A stretch of 64,000 nucleotides of DNA from Nocardioides sp. (GCF_030019515.1 NZ_JASEEQ010000005.1:149810-213809); one strand, 5' to 3'; shown: positions 1 to 7,386, counted from the stretch's first letter. Numbers and translations are program-made. Notes: generated from the letters alone by a model not told the origin.

Positions 1-296
1 CTCGCGAGCTTCCGACGCGGCAGGCGACCCTGGGAGAAGAACACGCTCTCGACGAGGACGAGCGGTGTGAGCGACGGTCGGTGTCGCTGCACCAGGGCCT
101 GGCCCTCCTCAGAGCGGATGTCGACCACCTCGACGGTGAGCTCGTGGTCCTGGGCGAACGCGTCCAGGACGCTCAGCGCGTCCTCGCAGAAGTGGCAGGC
201 CTCCGACTCGACGACGGTCACTCGGATCGCGCCAGGAGGCGGGAACGCCGGGGCGAGCGGCGCTGCCGAGCGGTGGACGGGCGGGATCAGCGGCAT
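1..296 (-). CDS. Thioredoxin/glutaredoxin-fold protein, C-terminus cut by window edge
   Basis: Reading leftward from an ATG at 296, the frame is open to the window edge (98 codons seen). After about 24 Pro/Ala-rich residues comes a beta strand of the type IRVTVVES and then a Cys-His-Phe-Cys motif at residues 34-37, the redox centre layout of the glutaredoxin/thioredoxin fold. A cis-Pro-like segment (PSLTPLVLVEG) follows, as expected for this fold. The likely role is dithiol-disulfide exchange. A tandem regulatory box lies 77 bp before the start, shared in type with the neighbouring genes, so it probably belongs to the same metal-stress regulon. The last residues lie outside the window. Confidence 0.72.
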   Translation of the reverse strand, partial: MPLIPPVHRSAAPLAPAFPPPGAIRVTVVESEACHFCEDALSVLDAFAQDHELTVEVVDIRSEEGQALVQRHRPSLTPLVLVESVFFSQGRLPRRKLA

Positions 297-373
297 GGCC
301 GGCCCTTCTGTCAGTCGCGGTGTCGTAGGTGCTCCCAGCCTCCGGGCCGCAGGTGGAGATTCGTGCCTGCTCG

Positions 374-391
374 GATGAAGATTCGCTGAAG
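374..391 (-). promoter_or_regulatory. Tandem CTTCA box A (CopR-like response-regulator site)
   Basis: On the minus strand this reads CTTCAGCGAATCTTCATC: two CTTCAnC half sites spaced 11 bp start to start, as for OmpR/PhoB-family regulators. It points toward the thioredoxin-fold gene and lies 77 bp before its start. Four similar sites occur in the next 5 kb. On the other strand it contains TGAAGATTC, close to the TGAAGATTT tandem motif I recall for CopR of Corynebacterium. Confidence 0.6.
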
Positions 392-537
392 CCGACCGAG
401 GAAGGTCCCGGACCGCAGGGTCCTATGGCCCGGTGCAGCGACACGGCGGATGCGCCAGTCCTCGCCCGTCCCCATGCGGTCGCCGACGCCGCGGGCAGGG
501 GCGCGTCCTTCAACGAGATCGCGACCGGCGCCGACAT

Positions 538-555
538 CTTGACCGAACCTTCACC
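538..555 (+). promoter_or_regulatory. Tandem CTTCA box B
   Basis: CTTGACCGAACCTTCACC: two half sites at 11-bp spacing, oriented toward the SHOCT gene at 639 and 83 bp before its start. The first half site has one change (CTTGA for CTTCA). Confidence 0.55.
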
Positions 556-638
556 GGAACGGCACGGCGTCACCGGGGTGCGCCATCGAGGGTGGATCGA
601 CAGCGGCCGGTCGGTCCGCCGAAGGAGGTTGAGATCCG

Positions 639-932
639 ATGATGGGTTGGAGCCCCGACGCGGGCTGGGGCTGGAGCACGTGGCTGGGCATGGCCGTGAT
701 GATGGCGATCGTCTGGGGCGCCGTGATCGTGGCGATCGTGATGGTGTTCCGACCGGCTGATCGACGGGGTGGGGATGCCGCGCACTCGGGGCAGGAGCCG
801 GCCCGGATCCTGGCCGAGCGTTACGCACGTGGCGAGATCGACGCTGCCGAGTACCGGGTGCGGACGGACGTGCTGCACAGCACGACCGAGCGCCCGCGTC
901 GTCGCCACCCCACCCACGTCGATGGCGCCTGA
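639..932 (+). CDS. SHOCT domain membrane protein
   Basis: A 97-residue protein with a single membrane helix at about residues 12-38 and a short C-terminal SHOCT domain (ARILAERYARGEIDAAEYR). SHOCT domains are small helical modules often found at the ends of membrane-tethered or oligomerising proteins; no enzymatic role is implied. The N-terminus is rich in Met and Trp, a pattern common in metal-locus mini-proteins. The ATG is preceded by an ideal AAGGAGG at 8-9 bases. Its end overlaps the next gene by 11 bases, so the two are co-transcribed from the promoter carrying box B. Confidence 0.85.
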   Translation: MMGWSPDAGWGWSTWLGMAVMMAIVWGAVIVAIVMVFRPADRRGGDAAHSGQEPARILAERYARGEIDAAEYRVRTDVLHSTTERPRRRHPTHVDGA

Positions 933-1371
933 CGTGTCCGGCCCGGGGCCGGCCCGCGTGGTCGGCGAGCTGCCCGGAGGGGTCACGCCGGCGCCCCCCT
1001 CGGCAGCGGAGGACCGGCGCGGGTCGGCCAGCGCCTGGAACGCCGCGGGCACCGCGGCGACCGGTCTCCTCGGCTTGGCGCCACACGTCCTGCACCATGT
1101 CGGGCTGTTCGCTGGTGCCTTCCTCGTCACCGGGGCGACCGGAAACATCCTGTTCGGCCTCGCGGGTCTGGTGCTCTCCATCCCGTTCCTGCTCCGTCTG
1201 CACCGCCGGCACCGCACCTGGAAGGCGCCCGCCATCGCCGTTGCGGTGTTCGTGACCGTCTTCTCGCTCTCCGCCTTCGTCGTCGGACCGGCGATCACGG
1301 GCTCGGTCGACGACTCCGGGCCCGCGCGACCCTCGTCCCCGGACCAGCACTCGCAGCACCACGGCGGCTGA
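922..1371 (+). CDS. Three-helix membrane protein of the metal locus
   Basis: A 149-residue protein starting at the ATG inside the end of the SHOCT gene (other frame). It has a disordered Pro/Gly-rich N-terminus (about 40 residues), then three hydrophobic segments at roughly 46-70, 72-92 and 101-125, and a His-rich tail (QHSQHHGG). His also occurs within the first helix region (HVLHH). I do not recognise a named family. The His pairs near the membrane and the tight coupling to the SHOCT gene suggest a role in metal handling or envelope stress, which is inference. Confidence 0.7.
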   Translation: MAPDVSGPGPARVVGELPGGVTPAPPSAAEDRRGSASAWNAAGTAATGLLGLAPHVLHHVGLFAGAFLVTGATGNILFGLAGLVLSIPFLLRLHRRHRTWKAPAIAVAVFVTVFSLSAFVVGPAITGSVDDSGPARPSSPDQHSQHHGG

Positions 1372-1401
1372 GCCGGCGCATCCGACGTCGAGCGCGTCGA
1401 C

Positions 1402-1419
1402 CTTCAACGAACCTTCACG
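1402..1419 (+). promoter_or_regulatory. Tandem CTTCA box C
   Basis: CTTCAACGAACCTTCACG: two near-perfect half sites at 11-bp spacing, oriented toward the 42-residue gene at 1504 and 84 bp before it. An extra half site (CTTCAA) lies at 1436. Confidence 0.6.
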
Positions 1420-1503
1420 ACAACGCTGCACTGATCTTCAAGGGCGGCGGCGAGGCTGGAGCCAGGACCCCGATCGCGGGTCGAGAGAAGTTCGGAGGCT
1501 GTC

Positions 1504-1632
1504 ATGTCACCTCGTTGGCCCGTGGACCCCACCCCACCGCAACGGCTGGTGGGAATCGTGATCGGCGCGGTCGGCCCGCTCTACGCCCGGCTCCACCACG
1601 TGCCCTTCCCGCTCAAGGCGAGCACCCGATGA
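1504..1632 (+). CDS. 42-residue mini-protein upstream of the His-rich gene
   Basis: A short frame with an ATG, a good ribosome binding site (CGGAGG, 5-6 bases upstream) and a stop that overlaps the next start as ATGA. The peptide has a Pro-rich head, a hydrophobic segment (VGIVIGAVGPLYARL) and a basic tail (PLKASTR). It may be a small membrane-associated protein or a leader peptide coupling translation of the next gene. No homology can be claimed. It sits 84 bp after box C, so it is the first gene of that unit. Confidence 0.6.
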   Translation: MSPRWPVDPTPPQRLVGIVIGAVGPLYARLHHVPFPLKASTR

Positions 1633-1958
1633 CCGGGCGGGCCGGCGGCGTCGCGCCGTACGGCGGCGCAGACGAGCGCAACCCATCCACCGAGGGCGGC
1701 GTGCTCAGCCACGACGACCACGTCACGGGCGCCGACCACGGTGGCCACACCGAGCACGGCCACACCGAGCACGGCGGTGGCCACGGCGGGCATGGCTGGA
1801 TGATGCTGATCTGCTGCATCCCGATGCTGCTGATCGCGGTCGGTCTGATGGTGTCCGGCGCCGCCAGCCCGGGGATCCTGGTCCCGGCGATCCTCTGCAC
1901 GGTCATGATGGCGCTGATGATGCGCGCCATGCCGGGCGGAGGGCACGGGAACCACTAG
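1629..1958 (+). CDS. His-rich small membrane protein (DUF2933-like)
   Basis: A 109-residue protein. Residues 27-56 are very rich in His, Gly and Asp (repeats of GHTEHGHTEHGG), a likely metal-binding stretch. Two membrane helices follow, beginning with a Met/Cys-rich segment (WMMLICCIPMLL), and the tail ends GGGHGNH. This layout resembles the small DUF2933-type proteins found in copper and mercury loci. The start is coupled to the previous gene (ATGA); an internal GTG at 1701 is a possible alternative but would drop little of the His region. Role inferred: copper or heavy-metal binding at the membrane. Confidence 0.72.
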   Translation: MTGRAGGVAPYGGADERNPSTEGGVLSHDDHVTGADHGGHTEHGHTEHGGGHGGHGWMMLICCIPMLLIAVGLMVSGAASPGILVPAILCTVMMALMMRAMPGGGHGNH

Positions 1959-2002
1959 GGAGTCGATCCGCGGGGACATGAGACGTGGGTCGCGTGGGGC
2001 CC

Positions 2003-2803
2003 TCAGAGCTGGACCCCCCGTTCCCTGAGCACCGGGACCGGGTCGACCGGGTCCTGCCCGTACGGACGGACCTCGAGGTGCAGGTGCGGACCGGTGACGT
2101 TGCCGGTCGCGCCGACCGTCCCGATCTGCTGCCCGGCCACCACCTCCTGGCCAGGTCCGACCGCGATGGTGTCGAGGTGGCCGTACCACGTCTCCGTGCC
2201 GTCGGCGTGCGTGACGACCACCTTGTTGCCGTACGCGCCGTCGTACCCGACGTAGGTGATGACTCCGGCGCCGACGGCACCCGTCACCGTCCCGGTGGGC
2301 GCGGCGAGGTCGACGCCGGTGTGCACGGTGGACCACAGCGAGCTGGTGTCGCCGAAGGTGGCCGTGATGCGGTAGCCGGTGAACGGCAGCACCCAGTGGT
2401 GTCGACGCAGGTAGGCCGCTCGTCTGTCGACAAGCTCCTCGATGCGCGACAGCGCGGACTCCCGGGCCCGGGCCGCGGCCTGCAGCCGCCCGTCCTCCGT
2501 GCCGACGACGCTCTCCGCTGCCAGGCGATCGGTGCTCCGCGAGACCACCCGCCGCCGCTGGCCTCCTGCCGTCAGCGGTGCTGGGCCGACGATGGCGTCG
2601 ACACCCTGGGACGTCAGGTCCTGGCTGGGTGATGACACCCCGCCCAGGGTGGCGCCCACGACGGCGGCTCCGGTAGCGAGCGCACCCAACGTCGCGCTCA
2701 TCGGGGCTCTCCGCGTGCCTTGTTCCGCCGAGCGGCGTTCGCGGTGGTGTGGCGCACGATGGGCGCCGCCGCGGGCGTGACGACCGGCTCGATGCTTGCT
2801 CAT
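2003..2803 (-). CDS. M23-family peptidoglycan endopeptidase, membrane-anchored
   Basis: A 266-residue protein with a basic, His/Arg-rich cytoplasmic head (residues 1-33), a single hydrophobic segment (about 35-57), an alpha-helical stretch to about 134, and a C-terminal LytM/M23 domain. Zinc ligands are visible: His161 and Asp165 (HTGVD), and His242 of the HLH motif, with His209 (YGHL) also conserved. M23 enzymes cut peptide crosslinks in peptidoglycan. The ATG at 2803 has a strong GGAAGGAG upstream. It follows the Lgt-like gene by 41 bp and is probably in the same operon, controlled from the box at 3687. Confidence 0.88.
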   Translation of the reverse strand: MSKHRAGRHARGGAHRAPHHRERRSAEQGTRRAPMSATLGALATGAAVVGATLGGVSSPSQDLTSQGVDAIVGPAPLTAGGQRRRVVSRSTDRLAAESVVGTEDGRLQAAARARESALSRIEELVDRRAAYLRRHHWVLPFTGYRITATFGDTSSLWSTVHTGVDLAAPTGTVTGAVGAGVITYVGYDGAYGNKVVVTHADGTETWYGHLDTIAVGPGQEVVAGQQIGTVGATGNVTGPHLHLEVRPYGQDPVDPVPVLRERGVQL

Positions 2804-2844
2804 GGGCTCCTTCCGAAGCAGCTCGCGAGAGGCGCCGCGCGCCG

Positions 2845-3639
2845 TCAGGCGCGCTGGCCGCTGCCCGTCTCCTGGGGCGTCGGGGCCGAGGCGTCCTCCA
2901 TCGCGGTCCGGCCGCGATGGTGGACCCCGTGCAGAAGCAGGCCCACACCGGCGATGGTGAGCAGGACGGACCACAGCTGGGGTTGCGTCAGGCCGAGCCA
3001 GGTCTCGGAGTTGATGCGGAGCTCCTCGATCAGCAGTCGCGTGCCCCCGCTGACAAGCAGGTAGACGGCGATGAGCGTGACCGGCCGGACCCTGGTGCGG
3101 AGCTGCCACAGCGCCACTGCGAGCGCGAGCGCGGCGACGGTCTCGTACAGAGCGGTGGGATGGACGGGGACCGACGTCGGTACCGCCCCGTTCGGGAAGG
3201 CCATCGCCCACGGGAGGTCACTGGGACGGCCGTAGGTGCCGTCGCCGGCGAGGAAGCAGCCCACGCGGCCGATCGCGTACGCGGCTGCGAGTGGGCTCGC
3301 GAGCACCCCGGCCAGGGGGACCAGTGGGAGGCGCCAACGCCGGGCGAGGACGAGCACGGTCGAGGTGCCGGCGATGAACCCGCCGTACCAGGTGAAGCCG
3401 GAGGCCCCGAAGTGGTGCAGGCTGATGTTGCCGGGGTGCTCCGCGAGGAAGTACGCCTTGGCGCCGACGAACCCGAAGAGGGTGGTCGCCATCGTGAGTG
3501 TCCAGGCGCGATCCTCGTCCCACCCCATCCGGCGGAACTCCCGGACCAGGAGGAAGCCGGCGACGAGGGCTGCGGCTGCCTTGCTGACGCCATAGCTGTT
3601 CACCGAGAGTCCGAAGAGGTCGAACAGGACCGGCCTCAC
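2845..3639 (-). CDS. Lgt-like prolipoprotein diacylglyceryl transferase family protein
   Basis: A 264-residue polytopic membrane protein with about seven helices. The family hallmarks are present: the signature region GRVGCFLAGDGTYG, VHPTALYE, and a C-terminal TRLLIEELR. Lgt transfers diacylglycerol from phosphatidylglycerol to the lipobox Cys of prolipoproteins. Two changes stand out against E. coli Lgt as I know it: the essential His of the HGG motif is Tyr (WYGGF), and the Asn of GRIGN is Cys (GRVGC). It may be a divergent paralogue with altered activity. It starts at GTG and lies 47 bp after a regulatory box. Confidence 0.82.
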   Translation of the reverse strand: MRPVLFDLFGLSVNSYGVSKAAAALVAGFLLVREFRRMGWDEDRAWTLTMATTLFGFVGAKAYFLAEHPGNISLHHFGASGFTWYGGFIAGTSTVLVLARRWRLPLVPLAGVLASPLAAAYAIGRVGCFLAGDGTYGRPSDLPWAMAFPNGAVPTSVPVHPTALYETVAALALAVALWQLRTRVRPVTLIAVYLLVSGGTRLLIEELRINSETWLGLTQPQLWSVLLTIAGVGLLLHGVHHRGRTAMEDASAPTPQETGSGQRA

Positions 3640-3686
3640 GATCGGCCTACCTGGTCAGGTCGCATGTCCTGACCATCCCGGCGCGG

Positions 3687-3704
3687 GATGAAGTTCCGAT
3701 CACC
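3687..3704 (-). promoter_or_regulatory. Tandem CTTCA box E (one half degenerate)
   Basis: Minus strand GGTGATCGGAACTTCATC: a perfect downstream half site (CTTCATC) and a weaker one 11 bp before it (4 of 7 bases). It is oriented toward the Lgt-like gene, 47 bp before its start. Confidence 0.45.
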
Positions 3705-3744
3705 TTCGCATGGAGAATCCGTGTTGCCGCGTCGGTGGGCCGTC

Positions 3745-4935
3745 TCAGTGGCCCGCGTCGTCATGACCCTCGCCAGGCGACTCCATGCCGGTCTCCGGCA
3801 GCTGCAGCTCGACGGTCGGCTGCTCGTCGACGACGACCGGTGAGAAGCTGATCCCGTTGGGTGCCTCGCCGACCGGTACCCGGGCGACAACGCGCAGCTG
3901 CTGCAGGTCGATGACGGCGACGTCGTTCGCGTAGATGTTCGTGACGTAGGCCTGACGACCGGTGGGATCGATGACGATGCCGTGCGCGCCCTCGCCGGTC
4001 TCGATCGTGCGCACCACCTGGAACGTGGCCGTGTCCACGACCGACACCGTCGTGCCCGGGTCCTCGACCGTGCCCTGGTTGGCGACCAGCAGAAGCTCTC
4101 CGTCGGGGGTCACGTAGGTCTGGATGGGGCCGGTCCCGACAGGGGTCTTGGCGATCGCACGGCCCGCAGCCAGGTCCACCTTCACGACGGCGTCATCGGC
4201 GTTGAGCGAGGCGTAGACGAAGGTCCCGTCGGGCGAGAACGCCACCTGGGCCGGTGCGGCGCCGACCTCGATCTGCGTCACCTGCTCGTTCGTCGCGGTG
4301 TCGATCACGCTCAGCGTGCTCCCGCCGACGTTCGCCACCACGATCCGGCTGCCGTCCGGGCTCGGGCGGAGGCCGTGCGGGCCGACCCCGACCGGGATCG
4401 TGGCCGTCGGCCGCATCGTGGCCGTGTCGATCGCGGTGACGGTGCCGTCCTCGCCGTTGCTCGTGTAGGCGGTGGAACCGTCCGGCGTCAACACGACGTG
4501 GGCCGGCATCGCTCCTGTGCCCACGCTCCCGTGCAGGACGAGCGTCGCCGCGTCCAGCATCACGGCGAGCGCGTCGTGCCCACTGACCGCCCAGATGCTG
4601 TTGCCGTCCGGCGCGACCTGCACGTTGTGAGGTCCGGCGATGCCGGAGACCGTCGTCACGACCTGGTTCGTGGCCGCGTCGATGGCCGTGAGGCTGTCAC
4701 CCTCCTCGTTCGCGACCCAGATCGTGCCCGTCGTGAGGCCGCCGGCCACGGCGCCGGGTGGCTGCCCCGCCCCGTCGTCGTCCATCAGCGTGGCGGCGAC
4801 GAACGCGACGGCGGTCAGGACGGCGAGCCCCGCCGCGCCGAGCCAGACCCGTCGACCGCGACGGTCGGGTCCCGGCCCGTCGGCCAGCCCGGTCGGCTCA
4901 GGCGGTCCGCCTCGGTCGTCGCTGGCGTGGGTCAT
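3745..4935 (-). CDS. YVTN-type beta-propeller protein, membrane-anchored
   Basis: A 396-residue protein with an N-terminal membrane helix at about 30-49 and then seven or so repeats of about 42 residues. Each carries an Asp-Gly turn and a phrase such as VANEEGDSLTAIDAATNQVV or AYVTNIYANDVAVIDLQQ, the YVTN/YncE-like beta-propeller pattern. The domain should face outside the cell. The tail is acidic and His-containing (GEGHDDAGH). Such proteins act as binding platforms and occur often in metal-resistance loci; the ligand is unknown. Strong ribosome binding site (GGGAGG). A perfect tandem box lies 90 bp upstream. Confidence 0.87.
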   Translation of the reverse strand: MTHASDDRGGPPEPTGLADGPGPDRRGRRVWLGAAGLAVLTAVAFVAATLMDDDGAGQPPGAVAGGLTTGTIWVANEEGDSLTAIDAATNQVVTTVSGIAGPHNVQVAPDGNSIWAVSGHDALAVMLDAATLVLHGSVGTGAMPAHVVLTPDGSTAYTSNGEDGTVTAIDTATMRPTATIPVGVGPHGLRPSPDGSRIVVANVGGSTLSVIDTATNEQVTQIEVGAAPAQVAFSPDGTFVYASLNADDAVVKVDLAAGRAIAKTPVGTGPIQTYVTPDGELLLVANQGTVEDPGTTVSVVDTATFQVVRTIETGEGAHGIVIDPTGRQAYVTNIYANDVAVIDLQQLRVVARVPVGEAPNGISFSPVVVDEQPTVELQLPETGMESPGEGHDDAGH

Positions 4936-5025
4936 GGTGGCCTCCCGGCTGGTCGGTGCACAGCGCGGTCGGACGAACCGCGCCGCCAGCGTGGGAGGTG
5001 GACCCGGTGCGAACCGTGGGCATCG

Positions 5026-5043
5026 GATGAAGGTTCGATGAAG
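5026..5043 (-). promoter_or_regulatory. Tandem CTTCA box D (best match)
   Basis: Minus strand CTTCATCGAACCTTCATC: two identical 7-base half sites at exactly 11-bp spacing. It points at the YVTN gene, 90 bp before its ATG. This is the cleanest of the five copies and defines the consensus. Confidence 0.65.
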
Positions 5044-5064
5044 TTCGCCCGAGCCAGTGGTGAG

Positions 5065-5301
5065 TCACTCGTCGATCCGGGCGATCGGCGTGCCCTGCGC
5101 GACCGTCGCCTCCTCCTCGAACAGCAGGTGCACCACGCCGGCCGCCGGCGCCGGCACCTCAGCCGCGACCTTGTCCACCTGCACCTCGGCGATCAGCTGG
5201 TCCACTGCCACCGTCTCGCCGTCGCGCACGAACCAGGTCGACACCACGCCCTCCGCGTCCGGCGTCTCCTTCGACAGAGGCGGGAACAGGACGTCGGTCA
5301 C
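5065..5301 (-). CDS. Stand-alone lipoyl (biotinyl/lipoyl) carrier domain
   Basis: A 78-residue protein that is a complete lipoyl domain and nothing more. The attachment lysine is Lys44 in the turn EVQVDKVAAEV, with the matching sheet halves before and after. In 2-oxo-acid dehydrogenase complexes this domain is the N-terminal part of E2 and shuttles acyl groups from E1. Here the E2 peripheral-binding and acyltransferase domains are absent. It begins at GTG overlapping the E1 beta stop by four bases (GTGA), so translation is coupled. It may serve as a free swinging arm or work with an E2 core encoded elsewhere. Confidence 0.83.
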   Translation of the reverse strand: MTDVLFPPLSKETPDAEGVVSTWFVRDGETVAVDQLIAEVQVDKVAAEVPAPAAGVVHLLFEEEATVAQGTPIARIDE

Positions 5302-6341
5302 CCGGCCACCGCCCGCCGTACGGCGGCCTCGATCCGGTCGTGCCTCGGCAGCACGGCGTACTCCAGCGCGTGGGCGTACGGGATCGGCACGTCGGGCACC
5401 GCGACCCGCTCGGCCGGTCGCTTCAGCAGCGTCGGGTCGTGCTCGGCGATCGTGGCGACCACCTCGCCGGACATGCCGAAGGACAGGTAGTCCTCGTCGA
5501 CGACGACCAGGCGACCGGTCTTGGCGACCGAGGCGAGGATCGCCTCGCGGTCCAGTGGCACCAGACTGCGCAGGTCGAGGACCTCGACGTCGATGCCGTC
5601 GCCCGCGAGCCGCTCCGCCACGTCGAGGGCGTGGTGGACGGACAGGGAGATCGTCACCACCGTGACGTCGTTGCCCGACCGGACGACGTTCGCCTTGCCG
5701 ATCGGCGTCTCGTAGTCGCCCTCGGGGACGTCGTCGTTCGACCGCGGGTTCTTCGCCATCCACGGCAGCCCCATCACGCCCTTGTGGAACATGTAGACGA
5801 CCGGGCTGTCGTCGCGGATCGCCGCGGTCATCAGCCCCTTGGCGTCGGCCGGACTGCTGGGGACGACGACCTTCATCCCGGGGAGGTGGGCGAAGGTGCC
5901 CCACAGGCACTGGGAGTGCTGGGCGCCGTCGGAGTAGCCGCCGCCGGCGCCCATCGTCAGCACCATCGGCACCTTGACGTTGCCGCCGGACTCGAAGTGG
6001 ATCTTCGCCATGTGGTTGTAGATCTGGTCGAGGCAGACACCCATGAAGTCGGCGAACATCAGCTCCACGATCGGCCGCATGCCCTCCACCGCCGCGCCGA
6101 TGCCGAGGCCGATGAAGGCGGTCTCGGAGATCGGCGTATCGATCACCCGATCCTTGCCGAACCGGTCCAGCAGCCCTCCGGTGGAGCCGAAGATGCCGCC
6201 GTAGGACCCGACGTCCTCGCCGAGGTAGAACACCGACGGGTCACGGTCCATCTCGAACGCGATGGCCTCGACGATGGCCTTGGACGTGGTCAGCCTCCGC
6301 GAGTGCGGGGTAGGGGTGGTCGGGGTCTCGGTGATGGTCAT
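5298..6341 (-). CDS. 2-oxo-acid (pyruvate/acetoin/branched-chain type) dehydrogenase E1 beta subunit
   Basis: A 347-residue transketolase-type beta subunit. It shows the family signature GEDVGSYGGIFGSTGGL near residue 43, the SETAFIGLGIGAA motif, and the C-terminal transketolase domain with VVDEDYLSFGMSGEV. With E1 alpha it forms the thiamine-diphosphate-dependent decarboxylase of a 2-oxo-acid or acetoin dehydrogenase complex. Sequence alone does not fix the substrate. It lies 10 bp after E1 alpha and overlaps the lipoyl gene, with a good GAGGAG ribosome binding site. Confidence 0.92.
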   Translation of the reverse strand: MTITETPTTPTPHSRRLTTSKAIVEAIAFEMDRDPSVFYLGEDVGSYGGIFGSTGGLLDRFGKDRVIDTPISETAFIGLGIGAAVEGMRPIVELMFADFMGVCLDQIYNHMAKIHFESGGNVKVPMVLTMGAGGGYSDGAQHSQCLWGTFAHLPGMKVVVPSSPADAKGLMTAAIRDDSPVVYMFHKGVMGLPWMAKNPRSNDDVPEGDYETPIGKANVVRSGNDVTVVTISLSVHHALDVAERLAGDGIDVEVLDLRSLVPLDREAILASVAKTGRLVVVDEDYLSFGMSGEVVATIAEHDPTLLKRPAERVAVPDVPIPYAHALEYAVLPRHDRIEAAVRRAVAG

Positions 6342-6351
6342 CGTCGTCTCC

Positions 6352-7386
6352 TCAGGCGAACACGTAGGACGTGGCCGACGCGGGGTCCGGCACGGGACTG
6401 TTCTTGGCGAACGCGATCGCGTCCTCGGTGCGCTCGCCGGCGGCGCTCCTGATCCGCGTCACCGTTTCGTCGTCGAGTACGCCGGCCTCGCGCAGCGCGG
6501 CCTCGTAGCGGGGGATCGGGTCGTGGCTCGGCGCGTCCTCCAGGTCGAGCCGGTAGCCCTGGGCGTCGCCCTCGAAGTGGCCCCACAGCCGCAGCGTGTG
6601 GACCTCGATGAGCGAGGGGCCCTCGCCGGCACGGGCCCGGGCGACGGCCCGCCTCGCGGCGCCGTAGACCCCCTCGACGTCGTTTCCCTCGATCCGCTCG
6701 CCAGGGATGCCGTATGCCACCGCCCGGTCGGCGTTGGACGCGACCGAGGTGGACGCGGTTCGTGGCACCGAGATCCCCCAGTCGTTGTCCTCCACGACGA
6801 AGACCACCGGCAACGACCAGCGGGCCGCGAGGTTCAGCGACTCGTGGAACGCGCCCTGGTTGGCCGCGCCCTCGCCGGTGACGGCGACCGCGATCCGGTC
6901 GGTGCCCTGGCGGTGGAACGCGAACGCCTGGCCGAGCGCGGGCGGGTAGCCCTCGGCGATGATGCCGGAGCAGGAGAAGTGCGTGTCCGGGTCGAAGAGG
7001 TGCATGTGGCCGCCCCGGCCGCGGCCCAGGCCGCCCTCGCGCCCGAAGATCTCCGCGGTCATCCGCCGCAGGTCGACGCCGTGCGCGACCGCGAAGTGGT
7101 GCGGCCGGTGGGTGGCGGTGACCGCGTCGCCGGTGGTCAGGTGCGCACACACGCCGGCGGCGACCGGCTCCTGGCCGGCGGAGAGGTGCATCTCGCCGGG
7201 GATCAGGCCCTTGCCGATGTCGAAGCCCGGCCCCTTGTCCGCGTGGTACTCACGCAGGATCGCCTCCTCGTAGGTGCGCGAGAGCACCATCGTCTCGTAG
7301 AGGCCGAGCCGCACGGCGGGGTCGAGGTCCGGGCCACCGCCGGCCTGCTGGGGAGTCGTGGGCTGTGCCGCTGCCTGAGTAGTCAT
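6352..7386 (-). CDS. 2-oxo-acid/acetoin dehydrogenase E1 alpha subunit
   Basis: A 344-residue thiamine-diphosphate-binding alpha subunit. Visible motifs are the substrate-side HLSAGQEPVAAGV, GRGGHMHLFD, and the diphosphate/magnesium motif VTGEGAANQGAFHESLN ending in VEDN. The N-terminal 20 residues are Gln/Thr/Pro-rich and probably disordered. It is the first enzyme gene after the IclR-family regulator and starts at an ATG with GCGGAGG upstream. With E1 beta it should decarboxylate a 2-oxo acid or acetoin and load the acyl group on a lipoyl arm. Confidence 0.92.
   Translation of the reverse strand: MTTQAAAQPTTPQQAGGGPDLDPAVRLGLYETMVLSRTYEEAILREYHADKGPGFDIGKGLIPGEMHLSAGQEPVAAGVCAHLTTGDAVTATHRPHHFAVAHGVDLRRMTAEIFGREGGLGRGRGGHMHLFDPDTHFSCSGIIAEGYPPALGQAFAFHRQGTDRIAVAVTGEGAANQGAFHESLNLAARWSLPVVFVVEDNDWGISVPRTASTSVASNADRAVAYGIPGERIEGNDVEGVYGAARRAVARARAGEGPSLIEVHTLRLWGHFEGDAQGYRLDLEDAPSHDPIPRYEAALREAGVLDDETVTRIRSAAGERTEDAIAFAKNSPVPDPASATSYVFA

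Larger units (their letters stand above)
297..638. other. Divergent intergenic region with two regulatory boxes
   Basis: This 342-base stretch separates two divergent genes and holds no convincing coding frame. It contains one tandem box facing left (374-391) and one facing right (538-555). A further half box, CTTCAACGA, lies at 508-516. A strong ribosome binding site (GGAGG) ends the region just before the ATG at 639. Confidence 0.6.

Noticed and set aside
1..5043. Genomic island end or integration site at the accessory block
   Set aside because: No tRNA, integrase or direct repeat seen, and base composition equals the rest of the window; cargo-like gene content alone is not enough.
4936..5064. 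A small gene between the lipoyl gene and YVTN gene
   Set aside because: Only the regulatory box and the YVTN ribosome binding site are visible; no frame with a plausible start.
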